A DNA stretch of 64,000 nucleotides. Origin: Halobacteriovorax sp. GTDB taxonomy: Bacteria > Bdellovibrionota > Bacteriovoracia > Bacteriovoracales > Bacteriovoracaceae. Location: contig PBIO01000018.1 of the NCBI GenBank assembly GCA_002720865.1, positions 62,001 through 126,000 of the forward strand, given 5' to 3'. This document shows positions 1 to 6,952 of the stretch, one piece after another (the first letter of the stretch is position 1; each line of letters opens with the position of its first letter). The notes under the pieces were generated by a model. It had not been told where the DNA came from, made no database searches, and saw only the letters and a program-made list of their open reading frames with translations. The translations under genes were made by a program, and so were the position numbers.

Positions 1-159
1 TTTATGAAACTTGAACTGGCCAATATGAATTATTCAGATGAGTCGGAAGTAAGTACTAAAAATGGGGCTAAAATACAAAATACTACTCCAACAACTAAAT
101 CAGACCTTGAAGAGGGTAACTCTTTTATTATCTCTACTGGTTTAGGATATAAGTTTTAA
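1..159 (+). CDS. 3' end of a protein, possibly an outer-membrane barrel (partial)
   Basis: An open reading frame enters from the left edge and stops at TAA 157-159. Only about 52 residues are visible, ending in Gly-Tyr-Lys-Phe. A C-terminal phenylalanine after alternating hydrophobic residues is typical of outer-membrane beta-barrels recognised by BamA, so a barrel protein is a reasonable guess, but too little is present to name a family. Its stop overlaps the stop of the convergent next gene within a TTAA tetranucleotide. Confidence 0.6.
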   Translation, partial: FMKLELANMNYSDESEVSTKNGAKIQNTTPTTKSDLEEGNSFIISTGLGYKF

Positions 160-671
160 AGACAGCTTTTATTGACTTCCGGATAAGTTACGACCCACGA
201 CTTTTTTAAGTTGTGGGCACGTCTTATTTCGCAGGAGTTTTTAGACATATCTTTTTTCTCCCTTCCGCTATAATACTCCCAAAGTATATCGTCGTAGGTT
301 CTAACGCTAACTATGGCGATTTGGTTTTTTAATAGACTTTTAATATTTTCATCAAAGTATTCAGGAAGAGAAGATAGGTTTTCCTTACAATTATCTTTGA
401 TATTCGCTACAAACTCTTTAAACTGTTCACTTGAATTAAAATCATTTCCAACGATCGTAGGGATATGTCCAGTGCCATTAGTTTTAGGGAATTGAATTAG
501 ATTTCCAGACTTTAATTTTTGTTTAGAACCTATTCTTACTTTTCCTTTATCTGTTAAAGAACACCAAAGTTTAAAGCTAGGACCGACAAAGACCTTTCTT
601 CCTTCAGTCATTTTATAATTATCTGAAGATAGTAAAAAAGGTGAAATAATTAAGAATAATAAAGCTCTCAT
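156..671 (-). CDS. Secreted protein of unknown function
   Basis: I do not recognise this 171-residue protein. The ATG at 671 is preferred over the longer frame starting at 794. It begins directly with a signal peptide (MRALLFLIISPFLLSS) and avoids a long overlap with the divergent gene that starts near 731. The mature part is polar and has four cysteines, which could form disulfides in the periplasm. It contains no motif I can assign. It converges on the barrel-like gene at the left edge with a 4-base stop overlap. Real but unassigned. Confidence 0.6.
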   Translation of the reverse strand: MRALLFLIISPFLLSSDNYKMTEGRKVFVGPSFKLWCSLTDKGKVRIGSKQKLKSGNLIQFPKTNGTGHIPTIVGNDFNSSEQFKEFVANIKDNCKENLSSLPEYFDENIKSLLKNQIAIVSVRTYDDILWEYYSGREKKDMSKNSCEIRRAHNLKKSWVVTYPEVNKSCL

Positions 672-730
672 AAAACTATTGTAGTTGATACAGAGCGCTA
701 GTGTTTTCAAGGGCATACTCTTCCTATACA

Positions 731-1309
731 ATGCTTCCCATGGGACTTTTATATCCATTTCCGGCCAGTGAACAAGAAGTTGATCGAATTGCACAAACTA
801 AAGATTCGATTACTCTAAAAACCTACGGTCTCCCTATGATTTTCTGGGGATACTTAGCTGCATTTCTTGTGGTGATTTTTGCCATGGTTTTGGCCATTAA
901 AGGTCCACTTATGACCATGATGAGTAGTGATGATCCCATCAATACAAAGCTAGCATATCTAGTTTTGGCCACTCTCTTTATTCTGCCATTTACTGCACTA
1001 GCTGCCTTCTTCTATGAAAAATGGTTACATAAATCTGGAGATCAGCTCACTATTATCCATCGAGTCTTTTTTCTTCCAGTTCTTAAAAAGTCATATTTAC
1101 TCGACTCAAAAACTCCATTTCTTGTAGAGCATTTTATGGATTCACCCAATATTGCTAAGCTAGAAAAAAAGCCTGAAATGCGTGCTTTTGAAAATCAAGG
1201 GCATTTTCTACTCCACGCTCATTTAAGTGATGGTAGTTTTTTAACGATCGATAGACACTCTAGAAAAGCGGACTTAGACAAGATAAACGAACTACTTAGT
1301 AAATTTTAA
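731..1309 (+). CDS. Inner-membrane protein of unknown function, two TM segments
   Basis: The protein has about 192 residues and two strongly hydrophobic segments, around residues 38-58 and 75-95, predicted to span the inner membrane. A charged C-terminal domain of about 100 residues follows, probably cytoplasmic, with a pattern like a small beta-rich (PH-like) domain. I do not recognise the family. The start is uncertain: GTG 701, ATG 731 and ATG 740 are all in frame and none has a strong Shine-Dalgarno. 731 was chosen because it leaves room for a promoter between it and the divergent gene at 671. It sits 14 bases upstream of a glyoxalase-fold gene and probably shares its transcript. Confidence 0.6.
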   Translation: MLPMGLLYPFPASEQEVDRIAQTKDSITLKTYGLPMIFWGYLAAFLVVIFAMVLAIKGPLMTMMSSDDPINTKLAYLVLATLFILPFTALAAFFYEKWLHKSGDQLTIIHRVFFLPVLKKSYLLDSKTPFLVEHFMDSPNIAKLEKKPEMRAFENQGHFLLHAHLSDGSFLTIDRHSRKADLDKINELLSKF

Positions 1310-1323
1310 CATAGGTTTCAGGT

Positions 1324-1695
1324 ATGGCCATTACAGGAATAAGAAGCTTTCACTACTCCACCAATAAGCTAGAAGAGGCTAAGAAATTTTATATAGAGGC
1401 CCTAGGCTTTGAGTTAGATTATGAGCAACCTGGTTGGTGCGCTTTAAAAATGGGCGGCGTGCAAGTTGCTCTTCACCCTGAAGAAGAACCTATTCCTGAA
1501 GTACCTAGAGACTCCCATGGACCAATGACAGGCGGCTGCTTAACTCTTAAGTCAGATAATATTCCAGAGGACAAAGCATTACTTGAAAAGCATGGGGCAA
1601 AAATTTTGGGAGATAATGATATGCCCTGGGGGCATATGCTTGTTTTTGAAGATCTAGATAAGAACGTTCTGATTCTTATGAATGCAAAATACTAG
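1324..1695 (+). CDS. VOC/glyoxalase-fold family protein
   Basis: This is a 123-residue single-unit vicinal-oxygen-chelate protein. The usual landmarks are present: an N-terminal beta strand with histidine (RSFHYSTN), the helix leading to FYIEALGFEL, a central VALHPEE strand, and the C-terminal MLVFEDLDKN motif followed by the last strand. Family members bind a divalent metal with His/Glu residues and act as lyases, isomerases, dioxygenases or resistance proteins. The substrate cannot be told from the sequence. It probably works as a dimer in the cytoplasm. It follows the membrane protein gene by 14 bases. Its TAG stop overlaps the stop of the convergent transpeptidase in a CTAG. Confidence 0.85.
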   Translation: MAITGIRSFHYSTNKLEEAKKFYIEALGFELDYEQPGWCALKMGGVQVALHPEEEPIPEVPRDSHGPMTGGCLTLKSDNIPEDKALLEKHGAKILGDNDMPWGHMLVFEDLDKNVLILMNAKY

Positions 1696-2399
1696 ATAGA
1701 ACAAACGTTTTTCCAATTCGGTATTTCTGTTAAGATTTTTTTCATATCATCAGCACATTTTGGCGTATAAGAATAATAAAGAGCTCCGTCTTTTAGGGCA
1801 TCTGCTACGCTTCTAAACTCGTCGGGGTGAAAGGCAGGACATCCATAACTTCTTCCCATTTGATCACCTTGGTTATACCAAGCTCCATGCATAACGACAC
1901 CATTAGATTTAGCTTTGTCATTAACGCCTTTATTTAGACCATCCATCCGAATACCATTATGACCGTTTGGATACCCACTTCCAAGATAAGGCCAACCATA
2001 AACTAGTCTACCATTTTTATCTCTAAACTCTCCATGGGAGCAACCATACTTTGGTTTTCCGTATATCTTTACATGTTTTTTATAGTTGTCAGATGTACAG
2101 CCTCCAGAAGAAGCGTAGGTATTTTCAACCTTAAAAAAGCCTGGTCTTGTGGCATTGGTTCTTGTTCCATTAGATCTTTTGCAGGTATTAAAAACTCCAG
2201 AGTTATGACTCCCTTTATCGCTAGTTCTACCGTGAGATATTTTTCTACCAACAACTTCTCCAGTATAAAGATCAATTTGCATAGACCTTACTTTAGTGGC
2301 AGTTTGCGAATAATCTGCAATCATCATATATCTAGGGTTCCCTTTAAAAGTTCCAGCATACTTTTTTCTATAAGCAAAAGCTTGCTTTACAGAGTCCAT
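1692..2399 (-). CDS. YkuD_2-type L,D-transpeptidase catalytic domain (probably 3' part of a frameshifted gene)
   Basis: The catalytic half of a murein L,D-transpeptidase of the YkuD_2 kind, a family that makes or edits 3-3 peptidoglycan cross-links using an active-site cysteine. The signature is visible as VVMHGAWY followed about 14 residues later by RSYGCPAF, giving the His and Cys. The frame begins at ATG 2399, has no signal peptide, and starts in the middle of the family's N-terminal helix. The missing secretion signal lies in the ORF immediately upstream (2401-2643), in another frame. Removing one A from an A8 run joins the two smoothly. A second, intact YkuD_2 protein in this window (47265-47921) shows the normal layout. 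The gene could be an inactivated pseudogene, use slippage, or reflect a base-calling error. Confidence 0.75.
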   Translation of the reverse strand: MDSVKQAFAYRKKYAGTFKGNPRYMMIADYSQTATKVRSMQIDLYTGEVVGRKISHGRTSDKGSHNSGVFNTCKRSNGTRTNATRPGFFKVENTYASSGGCTSDNYKKHVKIYGKPKYGCSHGEFRDKNGRLVYGWPYLGSGYPNGHNGIRMDGLNKGVNDKAKSNGVVMHGAWYNQGDQMGRSYGCPAFHPDEFRSVADALKDGALYYSYTPKCADDMKKILTEIPNWKNVCSI

Positions 2400-2400
2400 A

Positions 2401-2643
2401 TCAAATTTTGAATTTATTTTTTTTAATATTCCTCAAGGCTTTTGAATAAATTTTGCAGGGGTCATTATTCATATTCTTAACAACTTCTCCAGAACTTCCG
2501 GCCAAGTAGATCGCCTCTTTCGAGGTGCTTTGAAGTTCTTCGACACATTGAAGTTCAGCTTCAGCATTCTCGTTTTGATCTTCAGCAAAAATTACTGGTT
2601 GAGTAATAAAAAGTAATGATAGGGCGATGGCTATTTTTCTCAT
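2401..2643 (-). CDS. Signal-peptide-bearing N-terminal part of the split YkuD_2 gene
   Basis: An 80-residue ORF beginning with a clean signal peptide (MRKIAIALSLLF..VIFA) and ending at TGA 2401-2403, one base before the ATG of the transpeptidase ORF. The coding sequence passes an A8 run (T8 at 2417-2424 on the + strand). With seven As the reading frame would continue as ..KKINSKFDMDSVKQAF and run into the catalytic domain, giving one secreted protein of about 316 residues with the expected YkuD_2 architecture. It has two cysteines (residues 33 and 62). Alone it has no recognisable function. It is best read as the 5' portion of a disrupted or slippage-decoded gene. Confidence 0.6.
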   Translation of the reverse strand: MRKIAIALSLLFITQPVIFAEDQNENAEAELQCVEELQSTSKEAIYLAGSSGEVVKNMNNDPCKIYSKALRNIKKNKFKI

Positions 2644-2771
2644 GAATTCATATTATATGAACGCTGTTATTCGAGATACTGAGAAGAAGATTCCCTTTAT
2701 AACTATCTTAAATTAGGCGAATTTTGGGATAAACTGACAAAATCGGACTGCCAAATAGAATTGGCGATTTA

Positions 2772-2803
2772 TAAGAAAATAAAGGCCCCCTTAAGGGGAC
2801 CTT
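2772..2803 (-). terminator. Rho-independent terminator of the 2817-3104 gene
   Basis: Read on the minus strand, AAGG-U-CCCC / GGGG-G-CCUU forms a 9-bp stem around UUAA, with the central U-G as a wobble pair, followed by UAUUUUCUUAU. It lies 14 bases after the stop of the small secreted protein gene. Confidence 0.75.
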
Positions 2804-2816
2804 CATTCAAAAATTA

Positions 2817-3104
2817 TTAGTCACGACATGAATACTTTACGTATGCTGTCCATTGCTTCTCAAGTTCACCATGACGGTTTACTCTATAGCTCATTCCGTT
2901 TACACCAGCGGCGTAAACTTTGGCTCTTGAACTGCAGTTATGAGGTCTAAGTCTTCCTCTTTTAATATCTTCTACAGCGTCCATCATTTTAGCTTCTACG
3001 TCAGCTTGGCTGATTCTGCTAAATAGAGTGTGTACACCTGTTACAGTTTCTGCAAATAGTGAAGTTGTTGCAAGTAATGCGAATACCATAATTAATTTTT
3101 TCAT
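2817..3104 (-). CDS. Small secreted two-cysteine protein, paralog A
   Basis: A 95-residue secreted protein with signal peptide MKKLIMVFALLATTSLFA. It is clearly related to the proteins at 4959-5246 and 4612-4962. Shared features are an amphipathic helix with acidic residues, then G-R-x-R-x-PH, a first cysteine, a VYA..V.G segment, an YRVNRxGELE segment, and a final KYSC. The two mature cysteines probably form one disulfide. I know no function for this family. It has its own terminator and a good Shine-Dalgarno (AAAGGAGAAAG). It is divergent from the TIGR02147 regulator, with a spaced direct-repeat motif between them that recurs upstream of paralog C. Confidence 0.75.
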   Translation of the reverse strand: MKKLIMVFALLATTSLFAETVTGVHTLFSRISQADVEAKMMDAVEDIKRGRLRPHNCSSRAKVYAAGVNGMSYRVNRHGELEKQWTAYVKYSCRD

Positions 3105-3201
3105 TGTCTTTCTCCTTTTAAGAAAAGTTCGTTTGTTGTTGAGACATTTGTAGCTTTGTGGATTTGAAAGAACAATTTCATATGAGAAATGCCGAACGAA
3201 T

Positions 3202-3223
3202 CTGTACCTTTTTGTGTACGCTA
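3202..3223. promoter_or_regulatory. Spaced direct-repeat motif, copy 1 (possible operator)
   Basis: The sequence is ctgtac-N6-gtgtac followed by gcta. The same arrangement, gtgtac-N6-gtgtac-acta with TTT at the same spacer position, occurs at 5329-5350. Both copies lie about 85-120 bases upstream of a paralogous small secreted gene on the minus strand. This copy is also about 130 bases upstream of the TIGR02147 regulator, so it could serve both directions. That it binds a regulator is inference. Confidence 0.45.
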
Positions 3224-3303
3224 GTTAGTTCGTCACCATAAATATCACTACGCCAAACCACTTGATTTCAGGTAACTTTACTTAAGATTCGTCGTCACTA
3301 TTT

Positions 3304-3330
3304 TTGACAGCAAATCTAGTTTTTTATAAT
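3304..3330 (+). promoter_or_regulatory. Sigma-70-type promoter of the TIGR02147 regulator
   Basis: TTGACA at 3304-3309 and TATAAT at 3325-3330 are perfect matches to the -35 and -10 hexamers, but the spacer is 15 bases, shorter than the optimal 17. It lies 25 bases upstream of the ATG at 3356, with a purine-rich AAAGAGAG in between as ribosome-binding site. Confidence 0.55.
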
Positions 3331-3355
3331 TTCAGCTCTATAAAGAGAGTACAGA

Positions 3356-4201
3356 ATGAATGAACAGATAGATTTACTTCCAGATATTAGGGCTTACTCC
3401 GATTATAGAGTTTTCCTTAAAGATTTTTTCGAGCATAAGAAAAAGGAGAACTCTAATTATAGTCATCGAGTCTTTATTAGAAAGGCTCAAATGAGTTCAC
3501 CTAGCCATTTAAAAATGGTCATTGATGGAAAAAGAAACCTAACAGGTAAAACAATAAAGAAATATATCACCGCGATTGGTCTCAAAAAGAAGGAAGCTAG
3601 TTTTTTCTCTTTATTAGTAAATTATAACCAAGAGCAAAACCACGAAGAGAAAATCGGTCTTTTCCAAGAAATTATGCAAGAAAGAAGAAAGAAGGGTCTA
3701 TCAGATATAGAGGAGGCCCAGTATGACTTTCTTTCTAAATGGCATTATGTAGCGATCTATTGTTTATTGGATCTAAAGGACTTTAAGAATGACCCTTCCT
3801 GGATTACTTCAAAAATAAAGAAAAAGGTTTCAACTCAAAATATAGAGAAGGCCTTAAGTGAACTTAGAAGGCTTGGGCTTATAAAAGAAAATGAAGATGG
3901 AAACCTCGTACAAACAAATGGTCCACTCGATACGACAGACGATGTTCAGAACTTAGCATTTAAAACTTACCATAAAAATATGTCAGAGCTTGCAATTCAC
4001 TCATTAGAAAATGAAGATGCTTTAAACAGAGAATTTAATGGTGTAACGATTCCCATTGATACAAAAAATATGGGAAAAATAAAGGACATGATCCGTGCCT
4101 TCAGAAAAGAGCTAAATGAAGTTGCAAGTAATATGGATGAGCCGAATGAGGTATATCAAATGAATATTCAATTTTTTCCCTTAACTGAGGTTGATAAATG
4201 A
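3356..4201 (+). CDS. TIGR02147 family (DUF4423) protein, putative regulator
   Basis: A 281-residue protein of the TIGR02147/DUF4423 type, a family expanded in Bdellovibrionota and Fibrobacter and thought to be DNA-binding. Landmarks are the N-terminal YSDYRVFLKDFFEHKK helix, the SHRVFIRKAQMSSPSHLKMV helix-turn-helix-like segment, KNLTGKTIKKYITAIGL-like spacing, the central DFLSKWHYVAIYCLLDL, and a C-terminal winged part with ALSELRRLGLIKE. No signal peptide or membrane segment. Its ATGA stop/start overlap couples it to the downstream secreted protein gene. The family is widely seen beside small secreted proteins. What it senses is unknown. Confidence 0.85.
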   Translation: MNEQIDLLPDIRAYSDYRVFLKDFFEHKKKENSNYSHRVFIRKAQMSSPSHLKMVIDGKRNLTGKTIKKYITAIGLKKKEASFFSLLVNYNQEQNHEEKIGLFQEIMQERRKKGLSDIEEAQYDFLSKWHYVAIYCLLDLKDFKNDPSWITSKIKKKVSTQNIEKALSELRRLGLIKENEDGNLVQTNGPLDTTDDVQNLAFKTYHKNMSELAIHSLENEDALNREFNGVTIPIDTKNMGKIKDMIRAFRKELNEVASNMDEPNEVYQMNIQFFPLTEVDK

Positions 4202-4599
4202 AAGCGAAAATTATTTCTATAGGTATTCTGTCCTTACTTACAACTTCAGCTTATGCAGCTCTAGGTGGGGTTGGTGTTGGAAATAGCCTTACTGTAGCAG
4301 GATTAAACATAGCAAATGGCTTTAAAACCAAAGAAGAAGCTATTGCCCATTTAAAGAAACTTGCCACCGAAATAAATCAAGGTAAGTCCTCAGTCGTCAA
4401 TCGATATATAGCTGAGGGGAACTGTAAAAAATCTTATAGTAGCTTTAGCGGCGCGGATTTTTATGATCTCTATCCAATTGAAAAAGATAGTGTAAAAAGA
4501 ACGCTTCAATTAGCAGTACATGTAAAAGTTCATTTAAAAGATTGTAAGAAAATTTCAAAGATCAAAGACGATCAACCTTTCGATGGGCCTAAGAAATAG
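4198..4599 (+). CDS. Small secreted protein coupled to the TIGR02147 gene, distant paralog D
   Basis: A 133-residue protein with signal peptide MKAKIISIGILSLLTTSAYA. Its ATG overlaps the regulator's stop (ATGA), so translation is coupled. After a glycine-rich N-terminus it follows the pattern of the neighbouring family: TKEEA.. amphipathic helix, a Gly-Lys at its end, one cysteine about 15 residues later, and a late strand ending HLKDC. It lacks the clear YRVNR segment, so the relationship to paralogs A-C is weak and rests on layout rather than identity. Function unknown. Placement with the regulator suggests it is either its target or a partner in the same response. Confidence 0.7.
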   Translation: MKAKIISIGILSLLTTSAYAALGGVGVGNSLTVAGLNIANGFKTKEEAIAHLKKLATEINQGKSSVVNRYIAEGNCKKSYSSFSGADFYDLYPIEKDSVKRTLQLAVHVKVHLKDCKKISKIKDDQPFDGPKK

Positions 4600-4605
4600 G
4601 CCCTT
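4585..4605. terminator. Possible bidirectional terminator hairpin
   Basis: GGGCCT / AGGCCC with a 7-base loop spans the stop codon of the 4198-4599 gene, 12 bases from the stop of the convergent gene. The T-tract is weak in both directions, so termination is only plausible. Confidence 0.4.
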
Positions 4606-4611
4606 GGTTAA

Positions 4612-4962
4612 TTAATCATCAGTATTATGGCTACATCTCTTGTGAGTTACGATAACCGTTGCCTGTTTAAATGATTCAAGCTCGTAAAAACGATTAACTC
4701 GATAAGCTTTTTTCACCGTAAGGGTTTTTACATCAATATATTTAGGTTTTGTGAAGTTGCAGCCCTTTGATTCATATAAGAGTCGTATCGGTTGATGAGG
4801 ATAGCGATATTTCCCGTTTTTTAAACCTGGGATAGCGTCGTCAACTTTATCGAGAACCTCTTCATTAGTTTCTCCTTTGAATTTAACATAAAACTTCCGA
4901 GTTCCCGCAGAAGCATTTGAAGCAAAAGCAATTAAAACTAAAAGAATAACAATCGATTTCAT
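4612..4962 (-). CDS. Small secreted two-cysteine protein, paralog B
   Basis: A 116-residue protein with signal peptide MKSIVILLVLIAFASNASA. The mature part has the family pattern: TNEEVLDKVDDAI helix, NGKYRYPHQ, a cysteine (KGCNF), an AYRVNRFYELESF segment matching paralog A almost residue for residue, then a strand ending HKRC. It is longer than paralogs A and C because of extra residues around the first cysteine. Its ATG overlaps the stop of paralog C by 4 bases (ATGA type), so the two form a coupled operon. Function unknown. Confidence 0.7.
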   Translation of the reverse strand: MKSIVILLVLIAFASNASAGTRKFYVKFKGETNEEVLDKVDDAIPGLKNGKYRYPHQPIRLLYESKGCNFTKPKYIDVKTLTVKKAYRVNRFYELESFKQATVIVTHKRCSHNTDD

Positions 4963-5246
4963 TCGTTACACCTATACTTTATAAAAGTTAAATAAAAAGG
5001 CTCCACATTTCCGTCTCTATCAGTTCTAAACCTTAGACCTGCGACTTCTACAGCGTAAACCCGTGCCTGTCCGTTACAGCTAAAATGAGGACCTCTGTAG
5101 CGTCCTTTTTTAACCAGTCTCATGATCTCTCTCACTTCAGGCTCAATTTGCTCTTCTGTATCTGTTCTAAGAAAGATCACACCAGTCTTCATTTCAGCAA
5201 TTGCCATAGAAGACCACAAAACTAAAATAGTTATGATTAACTTCAT
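4959..5246 (-). CDS. Small secreted two-cysteine protein, paralog C
   Basis: A 95-residue secreted protein with signal peptide MKLIITILVLWSSMAIA. It is the closest relative of paralog A: same length, same GRYRGPH, RVYAVEVAGLRFRTDRDGNVE and KYRC blocks, two mature cysteines. First gene of a two-gene operon with paralog B. Its promoter has a good -35/-10 pair with an inverted repeat in the spacer and the shared direct-repeat motif further upstream, so expression is probably regulated. No function is known to me. Confidence 0.75.
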   Translation of the reverse strand: MKLIITILVLWSSMAIAEMKTGVIFLRTDTEEQIEPEVREIMRLVKKGRYRGPHFSCNGQARVYAVEVAGLRFRTDRDGNVEPFYLTFIKYRCNE

Positions 5247-5273
5247 AATTCGCCCTACCCCTAGTGCTCATTA

Positions 5274-5302
5274 GTTTTAGAATCCCTGCATGACAGGGTC
5301 AA
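5274..5302 (-). promoter_or_regulatory. Promoter of the paralog C-B operon with inverted repeat in the spacer
   Basis: On the minus strand TTGACC (5302-5297), a 17-base spacer and TAAAAC (5279-5274) fit a sigma-70-type promoter. The spacer side carries CCCTG-TCATG-CAGGG (5284-5298), a perfect 5-bp inverted repeat that a repressor or activator could bind. The regulatory reading is inference. Confidence 0.5.
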
Positions 5303-5328
5303 TTCACAGCTCTAATTTCTAAAGAACT

Positions 5329-5350
5329 GTGTACTCATTTGTGTACACTA
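5329..5350. promoter_or_regulatory. Spaced direct-repeat motif, copy 2 (possible operator)
   Basis: gtgtac (5329-5334), six bases, gtgtac (5341-5346), acta. It matches the copy at 3202-3223 in spacing and in flanking CTA. It is 27 bases upstream of the -35 of the paralog C promoter, a position typical for an activator. Confidence 0.45.
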
Positions 5351-5400
5351 ACTGCATAGCGTATCTAGGGCAGATACACCTTAAACATGACGAATTTTAT

Positions 5401-5426
5401 AAAAAAACGTGCCTAGTCTTAAGCAC
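5401..5426 (-). terminator. Rho-independent terminator of the RNA helicase gene
   Basis: Immediately after the helicase stop, the minus strand reads GUGCUU-AAGACU-AGGCAC (6 bp, one G-U pair) followed by GUUUUUUU. A compact but good intrinsic terminator. Confidence 0.7.
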
Positions 5427-6686
5427 TTACCTCTTTCTTCTTCTTTGGGAGGGGCGCTTCTTTTTCTCAGCGCCAGTGGTTTCCTTTTTAACTTTTGGAT
5501 CTCTTTTTGGTGGTCTCTTGTTTACAGGTCCCTTTGGTTTTTGTGGCGCTACACCGTGAAGTGCATGCCCTTCATCTACGGGAATTTTTTGTTTAATTGT
5601 TTTTTCGATATCCTTTAAAAGCGGTCTTTCTGAAGAATCGCAAAACGAAATAGCAACACCTTCTCTTCCTGCCCTGGCCGTCCTACCAATTCGATGTACA
5701 TAACTCTTTGGGTCTTCAGGCAGATCATAATTAACAATATGGGTAATATTAGAAACATCTATTCCACGTGCCGCAATATCTGTGGCCACGAGAACGCGAA
5801 TCTTCCCACTCTTAAACTCACTAAGGGCCCTCTCTCTGGCCCCTTGAGATTTATTTCCATGAATAGCTGCAGAAGCGATATTCATTTTATCCAAATGTTT
5901 AACCACTCGGTTTGCACCATGTTTTGTTCTGGTAAAAACGAGCATGGTTTTAATCTCTTTATCCTCTAGGATACTTTTTAATAAGAGAGGCTTATTAGTT
6001 CGATCCACATAATTAATAGTCTGATTTATCTTCTCTACAGTAGAAGCTTCAGGAGTAACCTCAACTCTTACTGGATTCTTCAAAAGACTATTGGCCAAAT
6101 TAGAAATATCTTTTGGCATCGTGGCGGAAAATAAAAGGGTTTGCTTTTCTTTTGGAAGTTTCGCGATAACTTTTTTCACATCATTAAAAAAGCCCATATC
6201 CAGCATTCTATCTGCTTCGTCTAATACGAAGACTTCTAGCTGATCATAAAAGATATGACCTTGATTCATTAAATCAAGAAGCCTACCAGGAGTGGCAACG
6301 AGAAAATCAACTCCCTTTGACATGGCCTGAACTTGAGGTCTTTGCCCAACACCTCCAAAAATCACCGTAGACTTTATATTAATTCGCTTCCCATAATCTT
6401 TTATATTTTGATTGATCTGTGAAGCAAGTTCCCTCGTAGGAGTTAATATTAAGCATCTCATCCTTGCTGGTTTTGCTTTTTTCTTAAAATTACCAAGTCT
6501 ATGAAGAATGGGAAGTGTAAAGGCGGCGGTCTTACCGGTTCCCGTCTGAGCAATACCTAATAAATCTTTTCCCTCCATTAAGTGAGGAATGGCCTTTGCT
6601 TGTATAGGTGTAGGAGTTTTATAACCGAGTTTTTCGATTGCTTCCATTATAGGCGGAAGCAGTTTCAAAGATTTGAAATCTGACAT
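5427..6686 (-). CDS. DEAD-box ATP-dependent RNA helicase, RhlE-like
   Basis: A 419-residue DEAD-box helicase that unwinds RNA duplexes using ATP, for ribosome assembly or mRNA decay. All core motifs are present: Q motif (TPTPIQ), Walker A AQTGTGKT near residue 46, PTRELA near 83, TPGR, DEAD near 156, SAT near 187, then domain 2 with ARGID and HRIGRTARAG. A lysine/arginine-rich tail of about 50 residues likely binds RNA. Two upstream in-frame ATGs exist (6710 and 6728). 6686 is preferred because AGAGAAAC precedes it and the helicase core starts there (MSDFKSLKL). RhlE is the closest type by length and tail, but the exact paralog is not certain. Confidence 0.9.
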   Translation of the reverse strand: MSDFKSLKLLPPIMEAIEKLGYKTPTPIQAKAIPHLMEGKDLLGIAQTGTGKTAAFTLPILHRLGNFKKKAKPARMRCLILTPTRELASQINQNIKDYGKRINIKSTVIFGGVGQRPQVQAMSKGVDFLVATPGRLLDLMNQGHIFYDQLEVFVLDEADRMLDMGFFNDVKKVIAKLPKEKQTLLFSATMPKDISNLANSLLKNPVRVEVTPEASTVEKINQTINYVDRTNKPLLLKSILEDKEIKTMLVFTRTKHGANRVVKHLDKMNIASAAIHGNKSQGARERALSEFKSGKIRVLVATDIAARGIDVSNITHIVNYDLPEDPKSYVHRIGRTARAGREGVAISFCDSSERPLLKDIEKTIKQKIPVDEGHALHGVAPQKPKGPVNKRPPKRDPKVKKETTGAEKKKRPSQRRRKR

Positions 6687-6952
6687 AGTTTCTCTTTTAT
6701 TTATAGTCATACTGCCTAATCCAAACACCAGCAGTAAACCAGTAATAAAAGTTCGTGTTCAGATTTGAACTAGGTATCCCTTAATCCCCCTCTTAAGTCA
6801 ATAAATCCGCCTAATTCCAACAATTTGGGGCAACCAAGGAGCCGCCTAAGTCCCCAATTTAATGAGGATACAGGGCAATTCAGTCCCACCTTTAGTGTAT
6901 TTTATATCTCATGCTAAAATTTGATTAACTTAATCAAGCCAGTGGAGTCATC

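Noticed and set aside
2034-2411. 125-residue ORF on the + strand
   Set aside because: It lies entirely opposite the YkuD_2 domain, has no ribosome-binding site and no family pattern. The minus-strand frame shows a clear catalytic domain.
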